Shown: positions 1 to 9,152, numbered from the stretch's first letter. The stretch: 64,000 bases of DNA from Candidatus Manganitrophus sp. (GCA_028865235.1 CP114561.1:558001-622000), one strand, 5' to 3'. Notes: generated by a model from the letters alone, not told the origin. Numbers and translations: made by a program.

Positions 1-212
<212 letters not shown>

Positions 213-276
213 TTTCGTTTCCTGTTATGGTTTTCAGATCCTGATAATTCAAGAATCTATAGAGGGCATATTGGCA

Positions 277-573
277 TCAACGCGATTTCCAATAACCTGG
301 TTTTCTTCGATGATGAGCGACCGCCACCACTTCGATCAGCTCCCTTTTTATCCGATATATCACACTGAAGGGAAATAGCGGCAGTACATATCGATGAGCA
401 TTTTTACCGTGTTGAGGCCACCGACGCGGGGCTTCTCGAATCCGCTCAACAGCCAAATCGAGTTCAGTCACAAAAGCTCTTGCGGCTGGCAGGCTACGCT
501 CAGCATACCATTGTCGGGCAGTTTCTACTTCTCCAGCCGCTTCCGGATGAAAACTAACCTTTATCGGAGGCAT
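277..573 (-). CDS. RelE/ParE-family toxin
   Basis: A 98-residue protein of the RelE/ParE superfamily, small beta-rich toxins that cleave ribosome-bound mRNA or poison gyrase. The C-terminal pattern YRIKRELIEVVAVAHHRRKP is characteristic, and the N-terminus (VSFHPEAAGEVETARQWY) is the usual helical hairpin. The ATG at 573 is preferred over an upstream ATG at 606 because the gene then overlaps the antitoxin stop by 20 bases, the normal translational coupling in these modules. The upstream neighbour is the antitoxin at 554-799. The module sits inside the pyr cluster just before carB. Which target it hits cannot be told from the sequence. Confidence 0.85.
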   Translation of the reverse strand: MPPIKVSFHPEAAGEVETARQWYAERSLPAARAFVTELDLAVERIREAPRRWPQHGKNAHRYVLPLFPFSVIYRIKRELIEVVAVAHHRRKPGYWKSR

Positions 574-799
574 CAAGCTTACCGAGGAGGCGCGTTCGTA
601 GTTCATCCCATGGAATGCCTTGAACTTTCCCGGAATCCAACGCTTCCATGCGACGCTCGACCTCGGCTAACCACGCAGCCTCTACACCTTCTTCAGTTTC
701 TGTATCAAGACTTTCGATCAATCTCGCCGCAAGAGCCGCCCGATCGCTTTCGTCCAAGCTCAATGCCTTGCGATATAATTCTTCTGCCGATGTCGCCAT
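554..799 (-). CDS. antitoxin, putative addiction-module component family
   Basis: An 81-residue protein matching the short antitoxins usually annotated as putative addiction module component. It starts SAEELYRKALSLDESDRAAL, followed by AARLIESLD, an acidic linker and WLAEVERRMEALDSGKVQGI with PWDELRTRL, the standard order for partners of RelE/ParE toxins. ATG at 799 is preceded by GAGGT about ten bases away. The 3' end overlaps the toxin start. It probably binds and neutralises the toxin and represses its own promoter, but no clear operator was seen in the short gap upstream. Confidence 0.85.
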   Translation of the reverse strand: MATSAEELYRKALSLDESDRAALAARLIESLDTETEEGVEAAWLAEVERRMEALDSGKVQGIPWDELRTRLLGKLDASDKG

Positions 800-863
800 G
801 TTCGCTGTTACCTCATTTAATTTATGGGGTTACGAAATCACTCTTCACAATATTTAGTTCTTT

Positions 864-1132
864 TTATTTTTTTAGCTGCTTCAATTTTTCTTCTAGAAAA
901 CTCCGATCGATCACATCTTTCGGACGAATGCTTTGTTTGGTCTTAATGAGAGATCGAATGCCGGCAAGGGGTCGATATCGCCCGTCGTCCGAATGTAGCC
1001 ATGATGCGCAACGGCAAATCCTCCGACCACGACATATCGAACCCCTGCTTCGTTGAGCGATTTGCAGAGTTGAACCAAGTCGTCTACGGTCGGGTTTCTG
1101 CTGAAGCCTTGGCGATCATCCGGATCATCCAT
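864..1132 (-). pseudogene. nucleotidyltransferase remnant (internal deletion and frameshift)
   Basis: Remnant of a small nucleotidyltransferase-fold protein. The first frame encodes DDLVQLCKSLNEAGVRYVVVGGFAVAHHG and RTTGDID, the start of the family with its conserved VVGG and DID motifs. The next frame resumes at LAGIRSLIKTKQSIRPKDVI and ends with FLEEKLKQLKK at a TAA at 864. Only about 20 residues separate the DID motif from the family's C-terminal segment, where a full-length protein has far more, so the middle has been deleted. It overlaps the 3' end of a small upstream gene by 49 bases, which suggests the two formed a coupled pair. Inactive as it stands. Confidence 0.7.
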
Positions 1133-1293
1133 TGATCTGCTTCCTCAAACGTCCTGAAACGATAACCCCCCCTTGGACAAATGCCGCGGTTTCCGCGAAG
1201 CGCCTGCATCGTCTTTAACAAGACATCGTAGTCTTTCTCTGTTTCAGTCTCCCTCTGCCGCCGCCTGCCGACGATTTTGATCTTCTCCATCAT
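1084..1293 (-). CDS. small conserved partner of the nucleotidyltransferase remnant
   Basis: A 69-residue protein with a basic start (EKIKIVGRRRQRETETEKDY) and a C-terminal segment (YRFRTFEEADQWMIRMIAK) of a kind I recall beside stand-alone nucleotidyltransferase genes. Its 3' end overlaps that gene, so the two are probably co-translated, and a toxin-antitoxin-like relation is possible but not shown. Two ATGs lie in tandem at 1293 and 1290. It appears fused to the end of sppA in one frame, but shifting sppA by one base gives the normal SppA ending FLYLWMP and a stop four bases before this ATG, so I treat it as a separate gene. Confidence 0.6.
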   Translation of the reverse strand: MMEKIKIVGRRRQRETETEKDYDVLLKTMQALRGNRGICPRGGYRFRTFEEADQWMIRMIAKASAETRP

Positions 1294-1297
1294 CCGC

Positions 1298-2277
1298 TCA
1301 CGGCATCCAAAGATAAAGAAACTTCGCCGATCCCCCTGCAAAAGCCGCTTGGGGTCGACCCCCCAGGCGGAGAGGGGATTCCCCTCCGTCCGGATCGCCT
1401 CGGAGTAGATGTTGTTGATATGCTGGCCCGACCGGCTGTAGAGGATCACACTTGCCTCCTTGAGACCCGCTTCCGACTTCGCAAGCTCGATCGCCTGGTC
1501 CAGGTAGCCGATCTGATCGACCAGGCCGACCTCCTTCGCCTGGGCGGCGGTGTAGATCCGGCCGTCGGCGAGCGCCTTGATCCGGTCCGCCGGAAGACCT
1601 TCCCGGCCTCGGATGATCACCTCCAGGAAGCGGGCGTACATATCGTTGATCACGCTCTGGAAGATCTCACGGTCCTCCGGCGTAAGGGGCTGTGTCGGGA
1701 TGCCCAAATCTTTATTCTCTCCCGACTTGATCGCTTCGGCCCCCACCCCCACCTTTTCCATCAGCCCTTGAAGATTGACATGCAGCATGATCACGCCGAT
1801 GCTGCCGGTGACCGAGGTCGGCTGGGCGATCACCCGATCGGCCGCCATCGCGATATAGTACCCGCCGGACGCGCCGACGTCGATAATCGATGCGATCACC
1901 TTTCGGCCGGTCCGCTCCTTGAATCGGACAATCTCGTGATAGATGATGTCGGAGGCGGTCACCGTCCCGCCGGGGCTGTTGATCCGCAAGACCACCGCCT
2001 TCACCTCCTTGTCGGACTCCGCCCGCTTCAACTCCTCCTTGACCCGGGCGACCATATCGGGGCGCTCGATCAGGCCATCCGGCTTCTCCTCGGAGATGAT
2101 GCCCGAGATATCGAGCAGAAGGATCTTGTCGTCGCCGCTCCCCTCGACGACCTTTTCCTCCAACGGTCCGGGCTGGGGGAGCAGGGAGATGTTATAGATG
2201 CATCCCGAGAGCAAAAACGAGAGTCCCCCTCCAAGAATGATCGTGAACAGATGTGTATTGAAGATTCGACGTCGCAT
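1298..2277 (-). CDS. sppA: signal peptide peptidase SppA, lipoprotein type (frameshift near the 3' end)
   Basis: Membrane serine protease that degrades cleaved signal peptides. From ATG at 2277 (AAGGGGAG upstream) it has a lipoprotein signal with lipobox SGC at residue 26, the structural motif [11 protein letters not shown] near 100, the nucleophile in GASGGYY (Ser137) and the general base Lys189 in KSGENKD, 52 residues later as in Bacillus SppA. The raw frame continues past the expected end into a small downstream gene. One base shifted near 1320-1335 it reads FLYLWMP and stops at 1298, the usual SppA C-terminus, so a one-base error is likely. It lies between carA and the toxin-antitoxin pairs. 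Confidence 0.88.
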
Positions 2278-3406
2278 GATTATCTCCCCTTCCTTGGGCA
2301 GAGGCTGCTTGGTTGGCAAAAGAGTCGATGAACCGTTTGAAGAGAAAGTGGGCGTCGTGCGGGCCCGGCGAGGCCTCCGGATGGTATTGAACGGAAAAGA
2401 CCGGGAGGGTCCGGTGGCGCATCCCCTCGACCGTGTTGTCGTTCAGGTTCACATGGGTCAGCGACACCTCTTTTTCGATCGACGCAAGATCGACGGCGAA
2501 GCCGTGATTCTCGGCAACGATCTGCACGCGACGCGTCGCCAGATCCATGATCGGCTGGTTCCCGCCGTGATGGCCGAATTTGAGCTTCTTGCATTTTCCC
2601 CCGAGCGCCAGCCCCAGGATCTGATGGCCGAGACAAATTCCGAAGATCGGCTTTTTGCCGATCAGCTTCTCGGTGTTCCGGATCGCATAGGTCACCGCCT
2701 CCGGGTCGCCCGGCCCGTTCGAGAGAAGAACGCCGTCGGGATTCATCGACAGCACCTTTTCGGCCGGGGTCTCGGCGGGGACCACCGTCACCCGGCATCC
2801 CATCTGGACCAGCCGCCGGAGCATGTTCTGTTTGATCCCGAAGTCGTATGCAACCACATGATGGACCGGCGCCGGAACCGCCTCCCGCCAGGCTCCTTCT
2901 TTCCAGGGATATGCCTCGGGGCAGGTGACCTGCCGGACGAGATCCTGCCCGACGAGCGGCGGATGAGACTTCAACTTCTTCATGAGGGAGGCCGTTTCAA
3001 ACTCTTCCGTCGAAAGGATTCCCTGCATCGCGCCGCGGTCGCGGATCTTTCGGGTCAGGGCGCGGGTGTCGATCCCTTCGATGGCGACGATCCGGTTGCG
3101 CTTCAAAAGCTGATCGAGCGGCTCGGTCGCCCGCCAGTTGCTCGGAAAAGAGGAGTACTCCTTGACGATGAACCCTTCCAGCCAGGGACGCTCCGATTCG
3201 ACATCTTCCGGATTGACGCCGTAATTTCCGATCAAGGGATAGGTCATCGTGACGATCTGCCCTTTGTAAGAGGGATCGGTCAGAATCTCCTGGTAGCCGG
3301 TCATGCTGGTGTTGAAGACCACCTCGCCGACCGCTTCTCCCTCGGCCCCGAACGACTTTCCGAGGAAGGCCGTTCCATCTTCCAGCAGCAGAATCGCCCG
3401 CTTCAT
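2192..3406 (-). CDS. carA: carbamoyl-phosphate synthase small subunit
   Basis: Glutamine amidotransferase subunit that hydrolyses glutamine and channels ammonia to CarB. The class I GATase triad is visible: Cys258 in GICLGHQ, His342 and Glu344 in QYHPEA. The N-terminal CPSase domain includes [20 protein letters not shown] at 3406 overlaps the pyrC stop (CGATGA) and has GGAGG upstream. The usual family end falls near FKRFIDSFA, yet the frame continues about 35 residues through the sppA ribosome-binding site and signal peptide. A TAA in the neighbouring frame lies just before the sppA start, so a frameshift near 2290-2300 is likely and the true end is probably about 2281. Confidence 0.93.
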   Translation of the reverse strand: MKRAILLLEDGTAFLGKSFGAEGEAVGEVVFNTSMTGYQEILTDPSYKGQIVTMTYPLIGNYGVNPEDVESERPWLEGFIVKEYSSFPSNWRATEPLDQLLKRNRIVAIEGIDTRALTRKIRDRGAMQGILSTEEFETASLMKKLKSHPPLVGQDLVRQVTCPEAYPWKEGAWREAVPAPVHHVVAYDFGIKQNMLRRLVQMGCRVTVVPAETPAEKVLSMNPDGVLLSNGPGDPEAVTYAIRNTEKLIGKKPIFGICLGHQILGLALGGKCKKLKFGHHGGNQPIMDLATRRVQIVAENHGFAVDLASIEKEVSLTHVNLNDNTVEGMRHRTLPVFSVQYHPEASPGPHDAHFLFKRFIDSFANQAASAQGRGDNHATSNLQYTSVHDHSWRGTLVFALGMHL

Positions 3407-4725
3407 CGCCGTGCCTCCGCATCGGCGGGCTTCCAGACGCCGGACAGGACGATGCCGGCAATCCGCCCCTTCATCTTCCAGCCGATGAACGGGGAATTCT
3501 TGCTCTTCGACTTGAAGTGGCCCGCATCGACGACCCACTCCGCCGCGGGATCGATCAGCGTGACGTCGGCCCGATCGCCGATCCCGAGCCGTCCGATTTT
3601 TTTGCCGATGATCCGGGCCGGGTTCTCCGTCATCTTTTGGATCAGCGCCGGCAACGTGAGCAGTCCCTCCTCCACCAGCATCATGGAGAGGGAGAAGGCA
3701 GTCTCCAGGCCGATGATTCCGAACGGCGCATGGTCGATCTCGCATTCCTTCTCCTGCGCGGCGTGCGGAGCGTGATCGGTGGCGATCGCGTCGATCGTCC
3801 CGTCGGCCAGTCCTGCCCGGACCTCTTCCAGGTCGCGCCGGGTCGCCAAGGGGGGCTTCATCTTGGCATTGGCGTCGAAGCCCCGCACCCGGTCGTCGGT
3901 CAGGGTGAAATAGTGCGGACAGGTTTCCGCCGTCACCGCAATCCCCCGCCGCTTCGCCTCGCGAATCAGGTGGACCGAGCCGCCGCAGCTGATGTGGGCG
4001 AGATGCACTTTCGCGCCGGTCAGCTCGGCCAGGGCGATGTCGCGCGCCACCATCACCGTCTCCGAGGCGGCCGGAATCCCCTTCAACCCGAGCGCGGTCG
4101 AGACCTCCCCCTCGAACATCACCCCGCCGGCCGAGAGGTTGAGGTCTTCACAGTGATCGATCACCGGCACGTCGAAGATCTTCGCATACTCCATCGCCCG
4201 GCGCATCAGCTCGCTGTTCATCACCGGCCGGCCGTCGTCGGAGAGGGCGACGCAGCCGGCGGCGACCAGCTCCCCGATCTCCGCCAGCTCCTCCCCTTTC
4301 GATCCCTTCGTGATCGCGCCGACCGGGAGGACATGAACTTTTCCATCGGCCTTCGCCCGCTCGAGGATGAATTCGGTGACCGATTGGTTGTCGTTGATCG
4401 GGTTGGTGTTCGGCATCGCGCAAACGGTGGTGAACCCCCCCGCGGCCGCCGCCGCGGTCGCCGTCGCGACCGTTTCTTTATATTCGAACCCCGGCTCGCG
4501 CAGATGGCTGTGCAGGTCGATGAGTCCGGGAACGACGAGTTTTCCCGTCGCATCAATTTTCTGGCAGGAGCCCTTGACCGAAAGGCGCGGGCCGATCGCG
4601 CGGACGGTCCCTTCTTCGATCAAAAGATCGCCGACGGCATCCCTTCCCGCCGCGGGATCGATGATCCGCCCCCCTTGAATTAGAATTCGCCGGGTGGCCG
4701 CCCCATTCTCTAGGCTATCGGTCAT
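3403..4725 (-). CDS. pyrC: dihydroorotase
   Basis: Zinc amidohydrolase of the long class I (PyrC/AllB-like) type, 440 residues, which cyclises carbamoyl aspartate to dihydroorotate, the third step of pyrimidine synthesis. Metal ligands are visible in [10 protein letters not shown] (His72, His74), in VIDHCED, in HLAHISCGG and in [10 protein letters not shown] at 4725 overlaps the pyrB stop (TCATGACC) and the gene's TGA overlaps the carA ATG, so pyrB-pyrC-carA are translationally coupled. Length and motifs are those of an active enzyme, and the frame is intact. Confidence 0.95.
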   Translation of the reverse strand: MTDSLENGAATRRILIQGGRIIDPAAGRDAVGDLLIEEGTVRAIGPRLSVKGSCQKIDATGKLVVPGLIDLHSHLREPGFEYKETVATATAAAAAGGFTTVCAMPNTNPINDNQSVTEFILERAKADGKVHVLPVGAITKGSKGEELAEIGELVAAGCVALSDDGRPVMNSELMRRAMEYAKIFDVPVIDHCEDLNLSAGGVMFEGEVSTALGLKGIPAASETVMVARDIALAELTGAKVHLAHISCGGSVHLIREAKRRGIAVTAETCPHYFTLTDDRVRGFDANAKMKPPLATRRDLEEVRAGLADGTIDAIATDHAPHAAQEKECEIDHAPFGIIGLETAFSLSMMLVEEGLLTLPALIQKMTENPARIIGKKIGRLGIGDRADVTLIDPAAEWVVDAGHFKSKSKNSPFIGWKMKGRIAGIVLSGVWKPADAEARR

Positions 4726-5643
4726 GATTTTTCTCCGGAAAGAAGATACAATAACGCCATCCGGACCGCGACCCCGTTGGTCACCTGCTCCAGAATCACT
4801 GACGAGAGACCGTCGGCCACCTCGGGGGTCACCTCGACCCCCCGGTTGATCGGGCCGGGGTGCATCACCAGAACACCATTATTGGCCAACGCGACCCGCT
4901 TGCTATTAAGACCATAGAGCTGCGCATACTCGGAGGGTTGGGAGATATCCCTTTCCCTGACGCTCCAGCTGGAGGCGAAGGAGGATGATCACATCGGCCC
5001 CCGCAATCGCCTCCTCCAGACGATAGTGAACTTTGACTCCCCACTGCTCGATGCCGAGGGGGATCATGGTCGGAGGACCGGCGAGATGGACCTCGGCGCC
5101 CAGCTTTTTCAAACCGTGAATGTCGGAGCGCGCGACGCGGCTATGGAGCACATCGCCGACAATCACCACTTTCAGCCCCTGAATCCCCCCCTTCTTCTCT
5201 TTGATTGTATAGAGGTCGAGAAGCCCTTGGCTCGGATGCTCGTGCGATCCGTCCCCCGCGTTGATCACCGCGCTCCGCAGCGCCCGGGCGAGAATGTACG
5301 GGGCGCCGGAGGAGGCGTGGCGGAGGATGATGATGTCCGACTGCATCGCCTCGATGTTTCGCGCCGTGTCGAGGAGGGTCTCTCCCTTCACCACGCTGCT
5401 CGATGAGGTGGAGATGTTGATCACGTCGGCCGAGAGACGCTTGGCCGCCAACTCAAAAGAGGTCCGGGTCCGGGTGCTCGGCTCGAAGAAGAGGTTGACG
5501 ACCGTTTTCCCCCGGAGGGTCGGCACCTTTTTGATCTCGCGGGTCGAAACCTCCTTGAACGATTCCGCCGTCTGGAGAATCAGCTCAATCTCTTCTTTAT
5601 CCATCTCGGCAATGGCGAGAACGTCTTTTCGCTTCAGTCCCAT
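4722..5643 (-). CDS. pyrB: aspartate carbamoyltransferase catalytic subunit (one frameshift)
   Basis: Catalytic chain of ATCase, which joins carbamoyl phosphate and aspartate. The carbamoyl-phosphate loop [13 protein letters not shown] and the [12 protein letters not shown] motif are intact. The frame breaks near 4945-4960: the first frame ends after [10 protein letters not shown], while the neighbouring frame supplies [20 protein letters not shown], the essential [10 protein letters not shown] motif and the end at TGA 4722, which overlaps the pyrC start. No pyrI-like regulatory chain follows. Because the enzyme is normally essential for prototrophy and the rest is well conserved, I read the shift as a sequence error. 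Start ATG at 5643 gives the usual N-terminus GLKRKDVL. Confidence 0.9.
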
Positions 5644-5651
5644 TTGGTTAT

Positions 5652-5682
5652 CCCGGGCAGACACACAGGTCTGCCCCTACGA
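5652..5682. repeat. short palindrome of the GTAGGGGCA family
   Basis: On the minus strand GTAGGGGCAGACC is followed by TGTG and TGTCTGCCC, a near-perfect hairpin. It occupies the short gap between pyrR and pyrB. It is a diverged member of the GTAGGGGC...GCCCCTAC family seen at five other places in the window. Confidence 0.7.
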
Positions 5683-5687
5683 GTTGA

Positions 5688-6248
5688 TTATTTCCCCGAC
5701 CCCTGTCCCCCAGCCCCCGGCCCCTTTCTTAAAACGATCCGATCTTCTTCACCCGTTTCCTCAAGGAGCACTTCAACTTTTTCGTCGGTGGCGGTCGGGA
5801 GGTTTTTCCCGACATAATCGGCCCGGATCGGCAGCTCGCGATGGCCTCGATCGATCAAAACCGCCAATTGAATCTGCTTCGGCCGTCCCAGGTCCATCAG
5901 GCCGTCCATCGCCGCGCGGATGGTTCTCCCGGTAAAGAGGACATCGTCGACCAGGATGATCTTCCGGTCGTTCAGGTCAAAGGGGATGTGGGTTTTCTTG
6001 AGGACGGGAGACTCTTTCCGGTGGGCCAGATCGTCTCGATAAAGGGTGATGTCGAGCTCCCCGATCGGAACGCTCTCCCCTTCAATCTCTTGAATCTTCT
6101 TTCCCAATCGCTGCGAAAGGTAGACCCCGCCGGTCCGGATGCCGATGAGCGCAAGCTCCTTCGACCCCTTGTTCCGCTCCAAGATTTCATGCGCAATCCG
6201 GGTGAGGGCCCGATAGATCTCGACCGAATTGAGAATCACCCGTTCCAT
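5688..6248 (-). CDS. pyrR: bifunctional pyr operon attenuator / uracil phosphoribosyltransferase
   Basis: PyrR, 186 residues, binds a conserved stem-loop in pyr mRNA when UMP is plentiful and so favours termination; it also makes UMP from uracil and PRPP. The PRPP-binding loop [12 protein letters not shown] lies at residues 98-109, and the family segments [14 protein letters not shown] and [19 protein letters not shown] are present. ATG at 6248 is preceded by GGAGAAGGGCGGG. It is the first gene of the pyr cluster, and a terminator plus a PyrR-binding motif lie in its leader, so it very likely controls its own operon. Confidence 0.95.
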   Translation of the reverse strand: MERVILNSVEIYRALTRIAHEILERNKGSKELALIGIRTGGVYLSQRLGKKIQEIEGESVPIGELDITLYRDDLAHRKESPVLKKTHIPFDLNDRKIILVDDVLFTGRTIRAAMDGLMDLGRPKQIQLAVLIDRGHRELPIRADYVGKNLPTATDEKVEVLLEETGEEDRIVLRKGPGAGGQGSGK

Positions 6249-6281
6249 GGTTTTCCCGCCCTTCTCCTGCCGGCGTCAGGG

Positions 6282-6330
6282 TATAAAAAAACCTTCTCCC
6301 GCCTATGAAGATCGGGAGAAGGTTTTTTGA
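6282..6330 (-). terminator. intrinsic terminator in the pyr leader (attenuator)
   Basis: On the minus strand AACCTTCTCCCG is followed by an 11-base loop, CGGGAGAAGG and a run of seven T. The hairpin ends about 36 bases before the pyrR ATG, inside the leader of the pyr cluster. Its position between promoter and first gene, with a PyrR-binding motif upstream, makes it an attenuator rather than the end of another gene. Confidence 0.88.
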
Positions 6331-6361
6331 AGTCGTTAAAAATCACCGTCCATTCCTTTCC

Positions 6362-6373
6362 AGCCTCGCGGGG
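6362..6373 (-). promoter_or_regulatory. PyrR-binding loop motif
   Basis: The minus strand reads CCCCGCGAGGCT, which fits the conserved loop of PyrR binding sites (UCCNGNGAGGYU) except for the first base. Flanking bases ACCGG and CTGG can close a stem. It lies roughly 20 to 30 bases downstream of the predicted transcription start and 35 bases upstream of the leader terminator, as in known pyr attenuators. Confidence 0.8.
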
Positions 6374-6397
6374 CCGGTTTAAAGGGTTGCTGGAGTT

Positions 6398-6425
6398 ATT
6401 CTATTTGGATCGAAAAAAATGTCAA
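6398..6425 (-). promoter_or_regulatory. sigma70-type promoter of the pyr cluster
   Basis: On the minus strand a -35 box TTGACA (6425-6420) and a -10 box TAGAAT (6403-6398) are separated by 16 bases, with a T-rich spacer. Transcription would begin near 6391 and give a leader of about 140 bases containing the PyrR site and terminator. Confidence 0.8.
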
Positions 6426-6545
6426 GCATTTATTCCGACCTTGATGCAGAGCTAGATTTAGTTGTTACCTTACTTGAGCCCCAGTGAGGAGGTCAACTCT
6501 CTACTTAGCTCACCCTTGGTCCGGATGGGAGTGTTTATCTTTTCA

Positions 6546-7088
6546 TTACTCTCTACAGAGATCTTGCAGCGCTAAAACGGTTCGCCAATTTCTCGTTGTC
6601 GCAGGCACCCCTAACTTCTTTTCGAAGAAGCTGTTATTCAGTTTTGTCCTTCCGTACCCATTTGGGCAAAAAAGCAAAACCACTTGACCGAGCAAGACGG
6701 CCTGCTCACCCGGCTGGGCGGGAAGGTTAAGCTTTTCGAAATCGGCCTTCGAGACGGGCTGAAAAAGGAAGGTCGCGTGAAACAAGGTCGCGTCTTTCCC
6801 CAATCGCGGGAAGAGCGGATTTGAACCGGCAACGCGGTTGATCTCCTTCGCCGAGAGAACCAGAATGTCCACATCATACCCGAAGTCCTCCGCGATGCGG
6901 GCCTTGATGTCCGACGCAAGTTTCTTCGGATCGGTTCGGCGGCTGCGAAAGATCACGTTTCCGCTTTGCAGATAACTCCGCACCTTATCGAATCCCAACG
7001 CCTCAAAACTCTTCTGCAAGTCGGCCATGCGGATTTTCTTCCGGCCGGAGACGTTGATGCCGCGCAGGAGTGCAACAAAGGTAAGCAT
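6546..7088 (-). CDS. DUF1697 family protein
   Basis: A 180-residue DUF1697 protein. The family signature LTFVALLRGINVSGRKKI opens the protein, followed by ALGFDKVRSYLQSGNVIF and the C-terminal YGRTKLNNSFFEKKLGVPAT with TTRNWRTVLAL. The biochemical role of the family is not established. ATG at 7088, the first residue of the family motif, lies just three bases after the stop of the upstream gene, so the two are probably co-transcribed. A longer start at 7121 would overlap that gene and adds nothing conserved. Confidence 0.88.
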   Translation of the reverse strand: MLTFVALLRGINVSGRKKIRMADLQKSFEALGFDKVRSYLQSGNVIFRSRRTDPKKLASDIKARIAEDFGYDVDILVLSAKEINRVAGSNPLFPRLGKDATLFHATFLFQPVSKADFEKLNLPAQPGEQAVLLGQVVLLFCPNGYGRTKLNNSFFEKKLGVPATTRNWRTVLALQDLCRE

Positions 7089-7090
7089 TC

Positions 7091-8005
7091 CTATCTCGCC
7101 GTCGCGGCCATCTGCTGACACCAGTTGGCGTCGGGGGTGGCGCCGGCCTCGCGAATGCTGCCGGAACTCATGAGATTCTGCGGATCGGTGCTATGATGAC
7201 CCCCTTCGGCGTCCCCCGTGTAACCGGCCGCGTGGCCCGATTCATGTGCGAGGGTGTCTTCGGCGGCCAGAGCGCGGTTCCACAAAATCCCTTTTTCGGG
7301 GGTGTTGGCGCGCGGGAAGATGCGGACCCCCTCCCAGGTCTGGCTCAGGGTCGATTCCGTCACAAGGACCTTCACCCCGCCGGCACGCCCGGCGATATTG
7401 TCGAAGTTCCGGTCGCGCAATTCGCGGTCGGCGGCAACGTCGCTGTCATAATCGCCGTCGGCGGGGGCTGGCTTGTTGGAGCGCCGCCAGTCGTAGTGTT
7501 GCTTCACGTCGATGTTGCAGGCTTGATTGTGGACGGCGCAGCAGCTGGCGATGGCGGCCTTCTCCACCCGAATCGACGCCCTCAGTTTTCTCATCGTCTC
7601 TTCATTCGCCTGCGCGCTGGAGTCGAAGCCGATATTCACCCAGATGGTCTTGCGCGGAACCGCCGGGGCCGCCTGCCGCTGGATCGGTCCCGCTTCCGTC
7701 GCCGCGCCCTGCTGGGCGGTGTGGGTCGGCTCATACGCCGGCAACGTCCCCCCTTCGGCGGCATCCGGCATGCGCATCACCCGCTCGGCGACATCATCCG
7801 CTTCCCGCTCAGACGCGTCTCCCGGCAGGCCGATCGTCCGCTTCATTTGCAAGGTCCGTTGCACCGCTTGATTCCCGATGATCCGCTGCAATCGGAAAAA
7901 GGGATGTTCCAAATGATCGGTCCCCAATGTTGCCCTGTTGGACCGAGCGAGGTCGGAGGATTTTTGCGTTTGAGTTTGATTCTGCTTTCCTGCCATAGGG
8001 GACAT
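7091..8005 (-). CDS. zincin-like metalloprotease with DUF4157-type N-terminal leader
   Basis: A 304-residue protein. Residues 38-80 carry the leader found on many eCIS-associated DUF4157 proteins: FRLQRIIGNQAVQR, then GLPGDASEREADDVAERVMRMP. The usual DUF4157 core (FGRDL...HTD) is missing. The C-terminal part instead has HESGHAAGY (His254, Glu255, His258), a zinc-binding HExxH, followed by GDAEGGHHSTD and NLMSSG, which resembles the Met-turn of metzincin-like proteases. A disordered Gln- and Ala-rich linker joins the two. ATG at 8005 has GGAGGAA upstream. There is no signal peptide, in keeping with cargo loaded from the cytosol. The eCIS link is inference, as no such structural genes lie in the window. 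Confidence 0.75.
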   Translation of the reverse strand: MSPMAGKQNQTQTQKSSDLARSNRATLGTDHLEHPFFRLQRIIGNQAVQRTLQMKRTIGLPGDASEREADDVAERVMRMPDAAEGGTLPAYEPTHTAQQGAATEAGPIQRQAAPAVPRKTIWVNIGFDSSAQANEETMRKLRASIRVEKAAIASCCAVHNQACNIDVKQHYDWRRSNKPAPADGDYDSDVAADRELRDRNFDNIAGRAGGVKVLVTESTLSQTWEGVRIFPRANTPEKGILWNRALAAEDTLAHESGHAAGYTGDAEGGHHSTDPQNLMSSGSIREAGATPDANWCQQMAATAR

Positions 8006-8193
8006 TTTATTCCTCCCGCTTCATTGCGGCAGCGCCGCCGGACGCTCTACGAACGGCAGATCGATCGCGAGAGATTCGGTTGGAAGATAATGAATTGAGT
8101 CGAACAGAAAAGTTTTGTTAAAGTTCTTTTGAAGTTCTTATGGAGAGAATATACCAGACGAAGAGATGAAATCAATACCGCAGGAGAACGCGG

Positions 8194-9152
8194 CTATGCG
8201 GCTTCATCTACTTTCCAGCCGCCGACCTTTCCGGTCTTTCTCAGCTTGGCGATGTCCGGCCGCGGGCCGAAGGGATGCCCGCCGAATTGATTTCGAAGAA
8301 GGGCGACGGCGCGGGAGGCGTCCGATCCCCCGCCGCGCGATGCAAACAAGGCCAGGACCGATTGGGTGATCGCCGGCATCGGGACCTCTTTTTCGATCGC
8401 CTCTTCCAACGCCCAATTGACCTCGCCGGTATCCTCGACGTAGCTCGGGATCTTGGAGAGATCGGGATGCTCGCGCAATCCCCGCTCCATCAGCTCCACC
8501 AGCCACCCGCGGATCACCGAGCCGTGCGACCAGGTATGAAAGAGATCGGCGAGATCGATCTGATAGTCGGAGCGCCGCATCAGCTCCACCCCTTCCCCGA
8601 TCGACTGAAGCATGCCGAACTCGATCGCGTTATGGACCATTTTGCAGTAGTGCCCCGCGCCGGGAGGGCCGGCGTAGAAGAAGCCCTCTTCAACGGCAAG
8701 CTTCATTAAAATCGGCGCCGCCCGCGCGACCGCGTCCTCCGTTCCCCCCACCATGAAGCAGACGCCGCTCCGCGCCCCTCCAGGCCGCCGCTGGTCCCGC
8801 AATCGACGAAGCCGATCTTGTTTTTTTGAAGGCAGCGAAATCGCGCGATCGAATCCCGAAAATGCGAATTCCCCCCGTCGACGATCACATCCCACGGCTC
8901 CAGAAAAGGAACGAGCCGGTCGAGCGCTTCGTCGACCGCCCGGCCCGCCGGCACCGAGAGAAAAATGACCCGGGGCGGATGAAGCGATTTGACAAAATCG
9001 ATCAGGCCCGCCGTCACCTGAACGCCATGACGGCCCAGCGCATCGAGGTTCGCCACCTCTTTGGAGAAGCCGACGACCCGAATTCCGACTTCGGCTGCAT
9101 GAATCGCCAGATTGCTCCCAATCCTTCCCAAACCAATGATTCCAAATTCCAT
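8194..9152 (-). CDS. gnd: 6-phosphogluconate dehydrogenase, decarboxylating (one frameshift)
   Basis: NAD-type short 6-phosphogluconate dehydrogenase (YqeC/GndA-like, about 300 residues) that makes ribulose 5-phosphate. The Rossmann start FGIIGLGRIGSNLAIHAAEV, VDGGNSHFRDS and FVDCGTSGG are in the first frame; CFMVGG, GHYCKMVHNAIEFGMLQSIG (the catalytic Lys/Asn segment) and the C-terminus are in a second frame. The break is near 8760-8775 in a GC-rich stretch, so a sequence error is likely. ATG at 9152 has AAGGAGG upstream. It follows the cyclase gene with about 30 bases between. Confidence 0.85.

Noticed and set aside
2198..4683. Long plus-strand reading frames opposite carA and pyrC (525 and 388 codons)
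   Set aside because: They are antisense to two well-conserved genes in GC-rich DNA, have no family, and lack ribosome sites. They are shadows.
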